From positions 1-12,773 of the forward strand of contig JALOPO010000098.1 of assembly GCA_025453855.1 (NCBI GenBank): a stretch of DNA of 12,773 nt. Reading direction: 5' to 3'. Source of the DNA: Gemmatimonadaceae bacterium. Lineage in GTDB: Bacteria; Gemmatimonadota; Gemmatimonadetes; Gemmatimonadales; Gemmatimonadaceae. The notes beneath the pieces were generated by a model. The model searched no databases. It was not told the DNA's origin and worked only from the letters and a program-made list of their open reading frames with translations. Of the stretch, positions 1 through 6,161 are shown one piece after another. The translations under genes were made by a program, and so were the position numbers. The first letter of the stretch is position 1. Each line of letters starts with the position of its first letter.

Positions 1-290
1 CGCGCGAGCATCTCGTCGACCGTGCGAAGCTCGAGCGATCCGGCGGCGTCGATGCCGAGCACGCGGGCGAGCAGCGCCGCATCGAGCGGGGCGCGCGGAT
101 CGGGGTCGTCGAGCATCACGGGCTCGAACGGACGGTCGCTCTCGCTGGCATAGGTGAGCCCGTCCACCAGCGCGGCGAGAGTCACGCGCACCGCATCGTC
201 GGCCGATGGGATCACGCGCGGCGACCGCTCGGCACCCCGACCGTCGGGTCGTGGCGTGTCGTGGTCGCCGTGCTCCGTGGCGCCGGGCAC
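1..290 (-). CDS. Nuclease A inhibitor-like protein (partial, C-terminus beyond window)
   Basis: About 96 N-terminal residues are present and the gene runs off the left edge. I read it from a GTG two bases after the TGA of the upstream membrane-protein gene. After a charged, poorly conserved stretch of about 30 residues comes a segment like the start of the NuiA family, which in cyanobacteria inhibits the sugar-non-specific nuclease NucA by binding its active site. The signature is an alpha-helix ending in GLTYASESDRPFEP (residues 44-57), close to the family pattern GLxFMSESxYPFE, followed by an acidic loop and a helix ending in TVDEML. An alternative start is the GTG at 215, which would remove the low-complexity N-terminus. 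I see no clear ribosome binding site for either start. The tight spacing suggests co-transcription with the membrane-protein gene upstream. The family call rests on motif memory and half a protein, and inhibitory activity is not shown. Confidence 0.6.
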   Translation of the reverse strand, partial: MPGATEHGDHDTPRPDGRGAERSPRVIPSADDAVRVTLAALVDGLTYASESDRPFEPVMLDDPDPRAPLDAALLARVLGIDAAGSLELRTVDEMLA

Positions 291-292
291 GG

Positions 293-715
293 TCAGCTCG
301 GCACGTGGTAGATCGCCATGTACGCCGCCAGCGCGCCGATCAGCGGGAGCACGAAGTACGTCGGGCGCGCGAGGGCGGGGAAGCGGTACGGGAGCGAGAA
401 GAGCGCGCCGACCACGAACCAGATCCCGATCTTGAGCCAGAGCCAGAGCGGGAAGATCGACGTGTCGGTGAGCCCGAGCCGCGCCGCCTGCCCGAAGCCA
501 CCGGCCATCACCAGCAGCATCCCGATGCCGAACATCGCGCCGGTGAGCGCGCGCGTGCGCGTGGTCTGCTTCGTGCCGCCGTTCACGGCGTGGATCGCCA
601 TCCCGCCGAGCGTCGCCATGACGACGAAGATTCCGTAGAGATGGAGGTTCTTGTAGAACAGCCCCGTACGGAACCAAGGAAGGTCGCCCGCGCTCTGGAG
701 CAGCCAGTGCATCAT
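293..715 (-). CDS. Small four-helix integral membrane protein, unknown function
   Basis: This is a 140-residue hydrophobic protein with four likely membrane segments at about residues 22-42, 57-79, 90-108 and 117-136. It has very short loops and a basic turn (GGTKQTTRTR) between helices one and two. Charged or polar residues sit within or near helices: His25 in KNLHLYG, His42, Lys95 and His137. This resembles small CopD/DUF2269-like or cytochrome-b-fold proteins, but I cannot assign a family. The start is well supported: GAGGA (724-728 on the minus strand) sits 8 bases before the first of two adjacent ATG codons. It follows ychF by 61 bases and precedes the nuclease-inhibitor-like gene by 2 bases, so it probably belongs to the end of the same operon. 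The role is unknown. Confidence 0.75.
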   Translation of the reverse strand: MMHWLLQSAGDLPWFRTGLFYKNLHLYGIFVVMATLGGMAIHAVNGGTKQTTRTRALTGAMFGIGMLLVMAGGFGQAARLGLTDTSIFPLWLWLKIGIWFVVGALFSLPYRFPALARPTYFVLPLIGALAAYMAIYHVPS

Positions 716-737
716 GCGTTCGGTCCTCGTGAGGTGC

Positions 738-759
738 GGCGCACGCGATCGCGCACGCC
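738..759 (-). other. Possible hairpin between ychF and the small membrane-protein gene
   Basis: Read on the minus strand, the 61-base gap holds a near-palindrome centred on GCGATCGC. Its two 11-base arms pair fully if two G-U pairs are allowed. There is no loop beyond the central bases and no T-run, so it could equally be a GC-rich coincidence. If real, it might reduce read-through from ychF. Confidence 0.25.
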
Positions 760-776
760 GGTGCGCGCCCGCGCGA

Positions 777-1910
777 TCAGACGTTGAAGCGGAAGAGCAG
801 CACGTCGCCGTCCTGCACGACGTACTCCTTGCCCTCGCTGCGCTGCACGCCGCTCTCCTTCGCCCCCTTCCACCCCCCCGCCTTCACGAAGTCCGCGAAC
901 GCGACCGTCTCGGCGCGGATGAAGCCGCGCTCGAAGTCCGTGTGGATCACCGCCGCCGCCCGGGGCGCGGTGTCGCCGCGGTGGATCGTCCACGCGCGCA
1001 CCTCCTGCTCGCCGGCGGTGAAGTACGTCTGCAGGCCGAGCAGCCCGTAGCCGGCGCGGATCAGGCGATCGAGTCCCGCGCTCTCGAGGCCGAGCCCCTG
1101 CAGGAACTCGGCGCGCTCCTCGGGCGGGAGCTCCGCCAGTTCGGCCTCGATGCGCGCGCTGAACGGGACGATGTCGGCCGTCTCGCCACTCGCCGCCACC
1201 GCCGCGCGCAGCGCGTCGAGGTGCGGGCCGTGCCCCTCGGCCAGCTCGGCGTCGGTGACGTTGGCGGCGTAGAGCACCGGCTTCTGCGTGAGGAGCTGCA
1301 GCGGGAGGAGGAGCTCGAGCGCGTCGGCGCCCAGGCCGGCGCGACGGATCGGCGTTCCCGCCTGCAGCGCATCGAGCGCCGCCTGCAGCGCCGGGACCTC
1401 GGCCGCCGCCCCCTTGTCGCCGGTGCGCGCGGTGCGCGCCTGCTTGTCGAGGCGCTTCTCCACCGATCCCACGTCGGCGAGGCAGAGCTCGAAGTCGATC
1501 ACGTCGCGATCGCGCACCGGATCGACGGAGCCCATGACGTGCGTGACGTCGGGATCCTCGAAGCAGCGCACGACGTGCACGATGGCGTCGGTCTCGCGGA
1601 TGTTGGCGAGGAACTTGTTGCCCAGCCCCTCGCCCTGCGCGGCGCCCTTCACCAGGCCGGCGATGTCGACGAACTGCACCGCGGCCGGCACGACCTTCTT
1701 CGGCTTGACGATGTCGGCCAGCGGCCCGAGGCGGGGGTCCGGGACCTCCACCATGCCGACGTTCGGCTCGACGGTGCAGAACGGATAGTTCGCCGCCTCG
1801 GCCTTGGCCGCCGTGAGCGCATTGAAGAGCGTGGACTTGCCCACGTTGGGCAGCCCGACGATACCGAGCTTCAGCACAGGATCAGGGAGTTCGGGGACCG
1901 CGTCGCGCAT
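777..1910 (-). CDS. ychF: Redox-regulated ribosome-associated ATPase YchF (OLA1/Obg-type)
   Basis: YchF is a P-loop NTPase of the Obg family that prefers ATP, binds ribosomes and influences translation and oxidative-stress responses. In the 377-residue reading, the P-loop GLPNVGKST is at residues 19-27, the switch-II DIAGLVKGA motif at 82-90, and NVTD at 217-220 stands where GTPases have NKxD, which fits the relaxed nucleotide choice of this family. A coiled helical insert follows at about 140-200, and the C-terminal TGS domain ends in the typical EYVVQDGDVLLFRFNV. The ATG at 1910 has no clear ribosome binding site. A GTG at 1877 would start the protein at VLKLGIVG and give 366 residues, the usual family length, so that start may be the true one. 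It lies downstream of pth as in many bacteria, but here a repeat array separates the two. Confidence 0.97.
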   Translation of the reverse strand: MRDAVPELPDPVLKLGIVGLPNVGKSTLFNALTAAKAEAANYPFCTVEPNVGMVEVPDPRLGPLADIVKPKKVVPAAVQFVDIAGLVKGAAQGEGLGNKFLANIRETDAIVHVVRCFEDPDVTHVMGSVDPVRDRDVIDFELCLADVGSVEKRLDKQARTARTGDKGAAAEVPALQAALDALQAGTPIRRAGLGADALELLLPLQLLTQKPVLYAANVTDAELAEGHGPHLDALRAAVAASGETADIVPFSARIEAELAELPPEERAEFLQGLGLESAGLDRLIRAGYGLLGLQTYFTAGEQEVRAWTIHRGDTAPRAAAVIHTDFERGFIRAETVAFADFVKAGGWKGAKESGVQRSEGKEYVVQDGDVLLFRFNV

Positions 1911-1979
1911 CCCGCGCGCCGACGCCGCAAGCTAGCGGGGCCGGGGAGTCCCGACTCGCGCCAGGGTCGAACAGCCTCG

Positions 1980-2115
1980 GGACACCGCCTGCGGGCATGG
2001 TTGACCCGCTCTTGGACACCGCCTGCGAGCATGGTGGAACCGCTCGTGGACACCGCCTGCGAGCATGGTGGAACCGCTCGTGGACACGGCCTGCGGGCAC
2101 GGCTGGACAGCGCAC
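1980..2115. repeat. Four tandem 34-base repeats between pth and ychF
   Basis: The units are 1980-2013, 2014-2047, 2048-2081 and 2082-2115. Units two and three are identical over all 34 bases. Unit one differs at a few positions, and unit four keeps the first half but diverges in the second. The shared core is GGACACCGCCTGCGRGCA, with C-to-G in unit four, followed by a more variable half (TGGTGGAACCGCTCGT in the identical copies). There are no unique spacers, so this is not a CRISPR. Because 34 is not divisible by three, the array does not encode a repeating peptide. It lies in a stretch of about 320 bases without a credible gene and would be transcribed if pth and ychF share an mRNA. Confidence 0.9.
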
Positions 2116-2151
2116 GGCGAACCGATGCCCGCGCGCCCGCAGGCCGTGTCC
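2082..2151. other. 17-bp perfect inverted repeat within the repeat array
   Basis: Bases 2082-2098 are the exact reverse complement of 2135-2151, with 36 bases between. The other copies give further, slightly weaker pairings. In a pth-ychF transcript this would form a very stable stem. It could act as a transcription terminator, a processing site or a barrier to 3' exonucleases; nothing in the sequence decides which. No T-run follows on the minus strand. Confidence 0.7.
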
Positions 2152-2198
2152 GTGAGCTGTTCACCCGCGCGCCCGCAGGCCGTGTTCCGGAGCTGTTC
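2128..2198. repeat. Two inverted copies of the repeat core, 36-base period
   Basis: The units are 2128-2162 and 2164-2198, each starting CCCGCGCGCCCGCAGGCCGTGT and ending GAGCTGTTC. The reverse complement of their middle is the same ACACGGCCTGCGGGC core found in the tandem array immediately to the left. The region therefore holds six copies of one core, four in one orientation and two in the other, facing each other. This is typical of REP/BIME-like elements, although I do not recognise this specific family. Confidence 0.85.
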
Positions 2199-2232
2199 CA
2201 TCGCGTGCCCGTCAAGGGCTGTCAGGACAGGC

Positions 2233-2820
2233 TCACGACGCCGGCACGTCGCCGTTGAAGCGGTTCATGGCGGTGATGATGCCGTCACGCACCCAGCACT
2301 CGCAGGCGTCGGCCATGCGCGGGAGCTGCGCCTCGACGAAGGCGGACTCCTCGCGGCCGAACGGCGAGAGGACGAAGTCGGCGAGGTCGCCCACCGCGGC
2401 GCGCGGATGGAGCGGGGCGACGCCGATGCGGAGCCGCGGGTAGCGGCCGCTCCCGACATGCTGCTGCACCGACTTCAGGCCGTTGTGCCCGCCCGCGCTC
2501 CCGTCGGCGCGCAGGCGCAGCGCGGCCAGCGGGAGCGCGACCTCGTCGACCACCACGAGCAGGTCGCGCGCGGCGTCGAAGTCGGGCTTGCGCAGGTACG
2601 TGACGAGTGCGTTGCCGCTCGCGTTCATGTAGGTCTGCGGCTTCACGAGCTTTACCACCTCGCTGCCGACCCGCGCGGTCGCGACCAGCGACTGCCCGTC
2701 CTTGCGGAACGTGTCGGCCCCCCAGCGGCGGGCGAGCGCGTCGAGCACCCACCAGCCGACGTTGTGGCGGGTGCGCTCGTACTCCTTGCCGGGGTTGCCG
2801 AGGCCGCAGATGACCTTCAT
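2233..2820 (-). CDS. pth: Peptidyl-tRNA hydrolase
   Basis: Pth cleaves the ester bond of peptidyl-tRNAs that drop off ribosomes, recycling tRNA in the cytoplasm. The 195-residue protein has the normal bacterial length and all key residues: Asn9 in GLGNPG, the catalytic His19 in TRHNVGW, Asn66 in TYMNASG, Asp92 in VVDEVALP and Asn113 in GGHNGLKS. The second family signature, GSAGGHNGLKSVQQH, is intact. The start MKVICGLGNPG is the canonical one although the ribosome binding site is weak. It follows rplY by 84 bases, which include a hairpin, and precedes the repeat array and ychF. The rplY-pth-ychF order is a classical bacterial arrangement. Confidence 0.98.
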   Translation of the reverse strand: MKVICGLGNPGKEYERTRHNVGWWVLDALARRWGADTFRKDGQSLVATARVGSEVVKLVKPQTYMNASGNALVTYLRKPDFDAARDLLVVVDEVALPLAALRLRADGSAGGHNGLKSVQQHVGSGRYPRLRIGVAPLHPRAAVGDLADFVLSPFGREESAFVEAQLPRMADACECWVRDGIITAMNRFNGDVPAS

Positions 2821-2855
2821 GACGCGTGCAGCGGGGCGGGGCGGGAATGCACGAA

Positions 2856-2885
2856 GGGCGCGGCGCGAGAGATCGCACCGCGCCC
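2856..2885 (-). terminator. Hairpin between rplY and pth (possible attenuator or partial terminator)
   Basis: Eight base pairs (2856-2863 with 2878-2885), one mismatch, then four more (2865-2868 with 2873-2876) close a four-base loop. It begins about 20 bases after the rplY stop on the minus strand and is followed only by TTCG, not a T-run. It could lower read-through into pth or protect the upstream mRNA. Confidence 0.4.
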
Positions 2886-2904
2886 CGGTCGTGCGGCGGG
2901 CGAC

Positions 2905-3540
2905 TTACTTGTCGTCGGCCGGCTTCTTGGCGCGCAGCACCTCGGGCTCGGCGCCGCCCTCGGCGGGCGCGGCCTCCTCGCTCACCTTCGGCGCCTGCAC
3001 GATGGCGATGGTCACGCCGCCGTCGGTGAGGAGTGTGATGCCGGCGGGCACCGCGATGTCGCTCACGTGCATCGACTGGCCGATGCCGAGCTTCGCGATG
3101 TCGACGTCGATCGCGTTCGGGATGTTCGCCGGGTCGACCGAGATCTTCACGTGGTCGTTCTGGATGTCGAGGATCCCGCCGCCGACGCGCACCCCCTCGG
3201 GCTGGCCGACGAACTTGAGCGGGATGTCGACGGTCATCTTCTCGCCCGCGACGATCTCCTGGAAGTCGACGTGGATGAGCTGCTTCTTGAACGGGTGCTT
3301 CTGCACCTCGCGGATCAGCGCGCGCTTCGTGCCGCCATCGATGGCGAGCTCCACGACGGTCGTCTCGACCGCGATCCGGTCGAGCAGGCGCTCGAGTTCG
3401 CGCGTGTCGAGCGCGAGCGACTGCGCCTCGCGCGCGTGGCCGTAGATGACGGCCGGGACCTTGCCGGCGCGGCGCATGGCGCGGGCGGCACCCTTGCCGG
3501 TGTCGGCGCGGGCAGTGGCGGAGAGGGCAGCGGTGGACAT
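2905..3540 (-). CDS. rplY: Large ribosomal subunit protein bL25, long CTC form
   Basis: bL25 binds 5S rRNA in the 50S subunit. This is the long, two-domain form (211 residues) known as CTC or TL5, as opposed to the short form of about 94 residues in E. coli. The N-terminal 5S-binding domain covers about residues 1-93, with GKGAARAMRRAGKVPAVIYG near the start and FKKQLIHVDFQEI at its end. The C-terminal beta domain runs to about 185 and includes GVRVGGGILD and IPNAIDVDIAKLGIG. The tail is acidic and Ala/Glu-rich, ending AKKPADDK. The start at 3540 is preceded by GGAG at a suitable distance (9 bases). It lies 28 bases after prs and is almost certainly co-transcribed with it. Confidence 0.97.
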   Translation of the reverse strand: MSTAALSATARADTGKGAARAMRRAGKVPAVIYGHAREAQSLALDTRELERLLDRIAVETTVVELAIDGGTKRALIREVQKHPFKKQLIHVDFQEIVAGEKMTVDIPLKFVGQPEGVRVGGGILDIQNDHVKISVDPANIPNAIDVDIAKLGIGQSMHVSDIAVPAGITLLTDGGVTIAIVQAPKVSEEAAPAEGGAEPEVLRAKKPADDK

Positions 3541-3568
3541 CGTGGAGTGCTCCGGGACGCGCGGGGCG

Positions 3569-4522
3569 TCAGTCGAACAGCGAGCTCACCGACTGCTCGC
3601 TGTGGGTGAAACGGATGGCCTTGCTCAGGAGGTCGCCGACCGACAGCACCTGCAGCTGCGGAGGGCGCCGCTCCGGGGGGATGGCGATGGTGTCGGTCAC
3701 CGTCACCTCCGTGATCGGGGCGTCGGCGAGCCGCTGCGCGGCGGGGCCGCTCAGCAGCGCGTGCGTCGCGCAGACGAAGACGTCGGTCGCGCCCATCCGC
3801 TTGAGCGCGCGCGCCGCCTCGGTCACCGTCCCGGCGGTGTCGATCATGTCGTCGGCGATGAGGCAGGCCTTGCCCTCCACGTCGCCCACGACATTGAGCA
3901 CCTCCGACACGTTCGCCCGCGGGCGTCGCTTGTCGATGATCGCCAGCGTGGCGTCCAGTCGCTTCGCGAAGCCGCGGGCCATCTTCGCCGCGCCCACGTC
4001 CGGGGCGACGACGACGAGGTCCGTCAGGTTCTTCTTGCGGTAGTGCGCGGTGATCACCGGGGCCGCATAGAGGTGATCGACCGGCACGTCGAAAAAGCCC
4101 TGCAGCTGGTGCTGGTGGAAGTCGAGGCCGAGGATGCGATCCGCGCCCGCGCTCTCCACCAGGTTCGCCATCAGCTTGGCGGCGATCGCCACGCGCGGCT
4201 GGTCCTTGCGGTCCTGCCGCGCGTAGCCGTAGTACGGCAACACGCAGGTGATGCGCCCCGCGCTCGCGCGGCGGGCCGCGTCGATGAGCAGGAGCAGCTC
4301 CAGCACGTTCTCGGCCGGCGGGTTCGTCGGCTGGATGATGAAGACATCCGCGCCGCGGATGTTCTCGTCGATCCGGACGAAGAGCTCGCCGTCGCTGAAG
4401 CGCGTGAGCGTCACCTTGCACAACTCGACCCCGAGACAGCGCGCGACCTCTTCGGCCAGCGCACGATTCGCGGATCCGGAAATGAGCTTGGCGCCGGGCG
4501 CCGCGGGAGTCGGGGTCTGCAT
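3569..4522 (-). CDS. prs: Ribose-phosphate pyrophosphokinase (PRPP synthetase)
   Basis: Prs transfers pyrophosphate from ATP to ribose 5-phosphate, giving PRPP for nucleotide, histidine, tryptophan and NAD synthesis. The 317 residues match class I enzymes in length. FSDGE is at 43-47, the flexible ATP loop PYYGYARQDRK at 96-106, the catalytic histidine region LDFHQHQLQGFFDVPVDHL at 133-151, VVAPDVGAAKMARGFAKRL at 171-189, the catalytic DKRR at 197-200, and the PRPP-binding loop ADDMIDTAGT at 223-232. The usual DLHA is DFHQ here; the histidine (136) is kept. The start has AGGG nine bases upstream. The promoter directly in front would leave only a very short leader, so the mRNA may be nearly leaderless. 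prs leads the prs-rplY-pth(-ychF) unit. Confidence 0.98.
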   Translation of the reverse strand: MQTPTPAAPGAKLISGSANRALAEEVARCLGVELCKVTLTRFSDGELFVRIDENIRGADVFIIQPTNPPAENVLELLLLIDAARRASAGRITCVLPYYGYARQDRKDQPRVAIAAKLMANLVESAGADRILGLDFHQHQLQGFFDVPVDHLYAAPVITAHYRKKNLTDLVVVAPDVGAAKMARGFAKRLDATLAIIDKRRPRANVSEVLNVVGDVEGKACLIADDMIDTAGTVTEAARALKRMGATDVFVCATHALLSGPAAQRLADAPITEVTVTDTIAIPPERRPPQLQVLSVGDLLSKAIRFTHSEQSVSSLFD

Positions 4523-4537
4523 ATGGCGAAGCCCTAA

Positions 4538-4566
4538 AGTCTAGCCCGGCTTGGAGTTCGGGTCAA
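4538..4566 (-). promoter_or_regulatory. Sigma70-type promoter of prs
   Basis: Read on the minus strand, TTGACC (4561-4566) and TAGACT (4538-4543) are separated by exactly 17 bases. Transcription should start near 4531, only about 8-10 bases before the prs ATG at 4522. The -35 box abuts a 9-bp inverted repeat (4566-4589) that might be an upstream terminator or an operator. Confidence 0.65.
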
Positions 4567-4589
4567 CGCGCGCCGCCCGTGGCGCGCGT
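4566..4589 (-). terminator. GC-rich inverted repeat beside the prs -35 box
   Basis: Nine perfect base pairs (ACGCGCGCC at 4566-4574 with 4581-4589) enclose a six-base loop. It lies about 70 bases after the VanZ-like gene stop. With the hairpin at 4622-4638 it could end that transcript, but there is no T-run. Its contact with the prs -35 element leaves open a regulatory role. Confidence 0.4.
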
Positions 4590-4621
4590 CACCGCGGGAG
4601 CCGGCGTCAGGCCGGGTCGTC

Positions 4622-4638
4622 GCCCCCGGGGCGGGGGC
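4622..4638 (-). terminator. Short GC hairpin after the VanZ-like gene
   Basis: Seven base pairs (GCCCCCG with CGGGGGC) around a three-base loop begin about 20 bases after the stop codon at 4660. The place is right for a terminator, but no T-run follows, so this is a weak call in such GC-rich DNA. Confidence 0.35.
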
Positions 4639-4659
4639 CACGGCTGACCGGGTGGGGCG

Positions 4660-6033
4660 TCAGCGCCGCCTGGGCGCGGCCACCGCCACCGCCCGCAGCG
4701 CGACCGTCAGCGTCACCGCCCCGCCGCCGGTGACCATCAGGACGTCGGTGATGTCGGGGTAGCGCCCGGGGACGAGGAGCTGGCCGAGCTCGACGGCGAG
4801 CGCCACGAGCGCGATCGCCCGCAGCCCGGGCTGGTCGAGCCCGGATGCCCGGCGCCCCGCCACGCAGGCCCCGAGCAGCGCCCCCAGGCCGGCCTTCTGC
4901 AGGACGAGGAAGACGCTCGCCATGTCGTCGCGCTGGTAGAGCGAGAGCATCGGCACGAGCTGCCGCCACCCCAGTCCGGCCGAGCTCGCCGAGACCCAGA
5001 GGGCGGGCCACCAGTTCCAGAGGGCGAGCAGCGCGCAGCCGACGAGCGCCACCTGCACGCTCCGCGCGCCGGCCGCCGGTACCGCCCGGCGCCAGGCGGG
5101 GACGAGGGTGAGCGCCGCCAGGAGCCCGCCGGCGAGTGCCACGCCATGCACCCACGGGGCGATCGCGTCGTGGCGGACGCCGACGAGGCCGCGCAGCACC
5201 GGCATGCCGAGCACCAGCCCGGCGAGGAGCGAGAGCCAGGCGGCGAATTGCGGCCAGCGGATCCGTCCGGCACGGTCCTCCACCGCCACCGCCACCAGCA
5301 GGCCGAGGGCGGCGAAGCTGATCGCGTCGGGGAGGTAGCTCATCCCGCTGCCGTTGATCGGGGGGAGCGCCCGGACCGCCGCCAGGCGCACGAGCGGCGA
5401 CTCGCCCCAGACCGACGTCCCGCCCTGCCGGCTGATGGGCGCGTAGGCGAGCCCCACGCAGGCCGTCCAGAGCGCGCCGGCGGCGAACCAGGCGGGGACG
5501 CCGAGGAGCGTGCCGCCGCGGATGTCGGTCCGGGCGCGACGCTCGAGGAGGACGATGACCGTCGCCCCGAGCAGCGCGCCGAGGGTATTGGTGGCGACGT
5601 CGATGATCGACGCGAAGCGGCGATGGCTGAAGAGCTGCACCGTCTCCACCGAGGTGCTCGCGACCAGCCCGACGAGCGTGGCGATGACGATGATGCGGCG
5701 CCCCGCCGGTGGCCGCGTGACGAGCGCCATGGTGGCGCCGAGCCCCGCGAAGAGCGCCACGTTGCGTGCGGCATCGACGAGGTCGCGCGCGCGGACGTGC
5801 GGATGCAGGGCGCGCTGCAGCCGGTACCACGCGTCCACGAGCGACGGATCGAAGTCGAGGCCGAGCGTGGTCGCGAGGACGATGCAGGCGAGGTACGCGG
5901 CCACCAGCCACGTCCCCCACCGCTGGGCGAGCGCCACCACGTCGAGCGCCGCGCGCCAGCCGCGCGTGGGAACGCCGTGTACGCCGGTGGTGCGCGTCGT
6001 CGTCGGGATCGGCGTCGCGCCGTCGCGGGTCAT
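4660..6033 (-). CDS. Polytopic membrane protein with two VanZ-like cores
   Basis: A 457-residue membrane protein with perhaps eight to ten helices. The first VanZ-like core (about 85-160) has AGLGA at 96-100, then E130-T-V-Q133, R139, D145, N149 and G152 in ETVQLFSHRRFASIIDVATN. A second core at the C-terminus repeats these with identical spacing, all shifted by 285 residues: AGLGA at 381-385, E415-L-G-Q418, R424, D430 and G437; only the Asn is replaced. VanZ-family proteins are small membrane proteins, one linked to teicoplanin resistance, most of unknown role. The ATG at 6033 lies five bases after the tRNA-Gln gene, and its only good Shine-Dalgarno (AGGGG) is the tRNA's own 3' acceptor strand. 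A later GTG start around residues 32-33 is possible but also lacks a clear site. It sits between tRNA-Gln and prs, which are often adjacent, suggesting an added gene. Function unknown. Confidence 0.85.
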   Translation of the reverse strand: MTRDGATPIPTTTRTTGVHGVPTRGWRAALDVVALAQRWGTWLVAAYLACIVLATTLGLDFDPSLVDAWYRLQRALHPHVRARDLVDAARNVALFAGLGATMALVTRPPAGRRIIVIATLVGLVASTSVETVQLFSHRRFASIIDVATNTLGALLGATVIVLLERRARTDIRGGTLLGVPAWFAAGALWTACVGLAYAPISRQGGTSVWGESPLVRLAAVRALPPINGSGMSYLPDAISFAALGLLVAVAVEDRAGRIRWPQFAAWLSLLAGLVLGMPVLRGLVGVRHDAIAPWVHGVALAGGLLAALTLVPAWRRAVPAAGARSVQVALVGCALLALWNWWPALWVSASSAGLGWRQLVPMLSLYQRDDMASVFLVLQKAGLGALLGACVAGRRASGLDQPGLRAIALVALAVELGQLLVPGRYPDITDVLMVTGGGAVTLTVALRAVAVAAPRRR

Positions 6034-6038
6034 GCGGA

Positions 6039-6109
6039 TTGCCCCTGATGGATTCGAACCATCATTCGCGGATCCAAAGTCCGCTGTCCTGCCGTTGGAC
6101 GAAGGGGCA
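6039..6109 (-). tRNA. tRNA-Gln, anticodon TTG
   Basis: A full cloverleaf can be drawn. The acceptor stem is TGCCCCT (6103-6109) with AGGGGCA (6040-6046), seven pairs. The D stem is GTCC/GGAC, and the anticodon stem GCGGA/TCCGC has loop CTTTGGA, reading CAA codons. The variable loop is four bases, and the T stem GATGG/CCATC has loop TTCGAAT. The discriminator base is A and CCA is not encoded. It lies between ispE and prs, as in many bacteria, and has its own promoter just upstream. Confidence 0.95.
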
Positions 6110-6132
6110 CCGAGGTTCGTGTGACGGGGGGG

Positions 6133-6161
6133 AGTCTAGGCTTCACGGGCCACGGCGGCAA
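6133..6161 (-). promoter_or_regulatory. Promoter of tRNA-Gln, overlapping the end of ispE
   Basis: On the minus strand TTGCCG (6156-6161) and TAGACT (6133-6138) are spaced by 17 bases. Initiation near 6126 would give a leader of about 17 bases before the tRNA. The -10 hexamer is identical to that of prs. Its first three bases, TAG, are also the stop codon of the downstream ispE frame. Confidence 0.6.

Noticed and set aside
1980..2198. The repeat array as a CRISPR
   Set aside because: Units abut with no unique spacers, two are identical over the full 34 bases, orientation switches, and there are no cas genes nearby.
1871..2215. A minus-strand open frame of 114 codons through the repeat array, with RPAGAR occurring twice
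   Set aside because: The peptide repeat only reflects the 36-base period of two units; the 34-base units shift frame. It overlaps ychF and looks like an open frame by GC bias.
714..3609. Long plus-strand open frames (about 500 codons each) over ychF, pth and rplY
   Set aside because: They are mirror frames of real minus-strand genes, rich in Arg/Ala/His with no recognisable motifs; GC-rich DNA has few stops.
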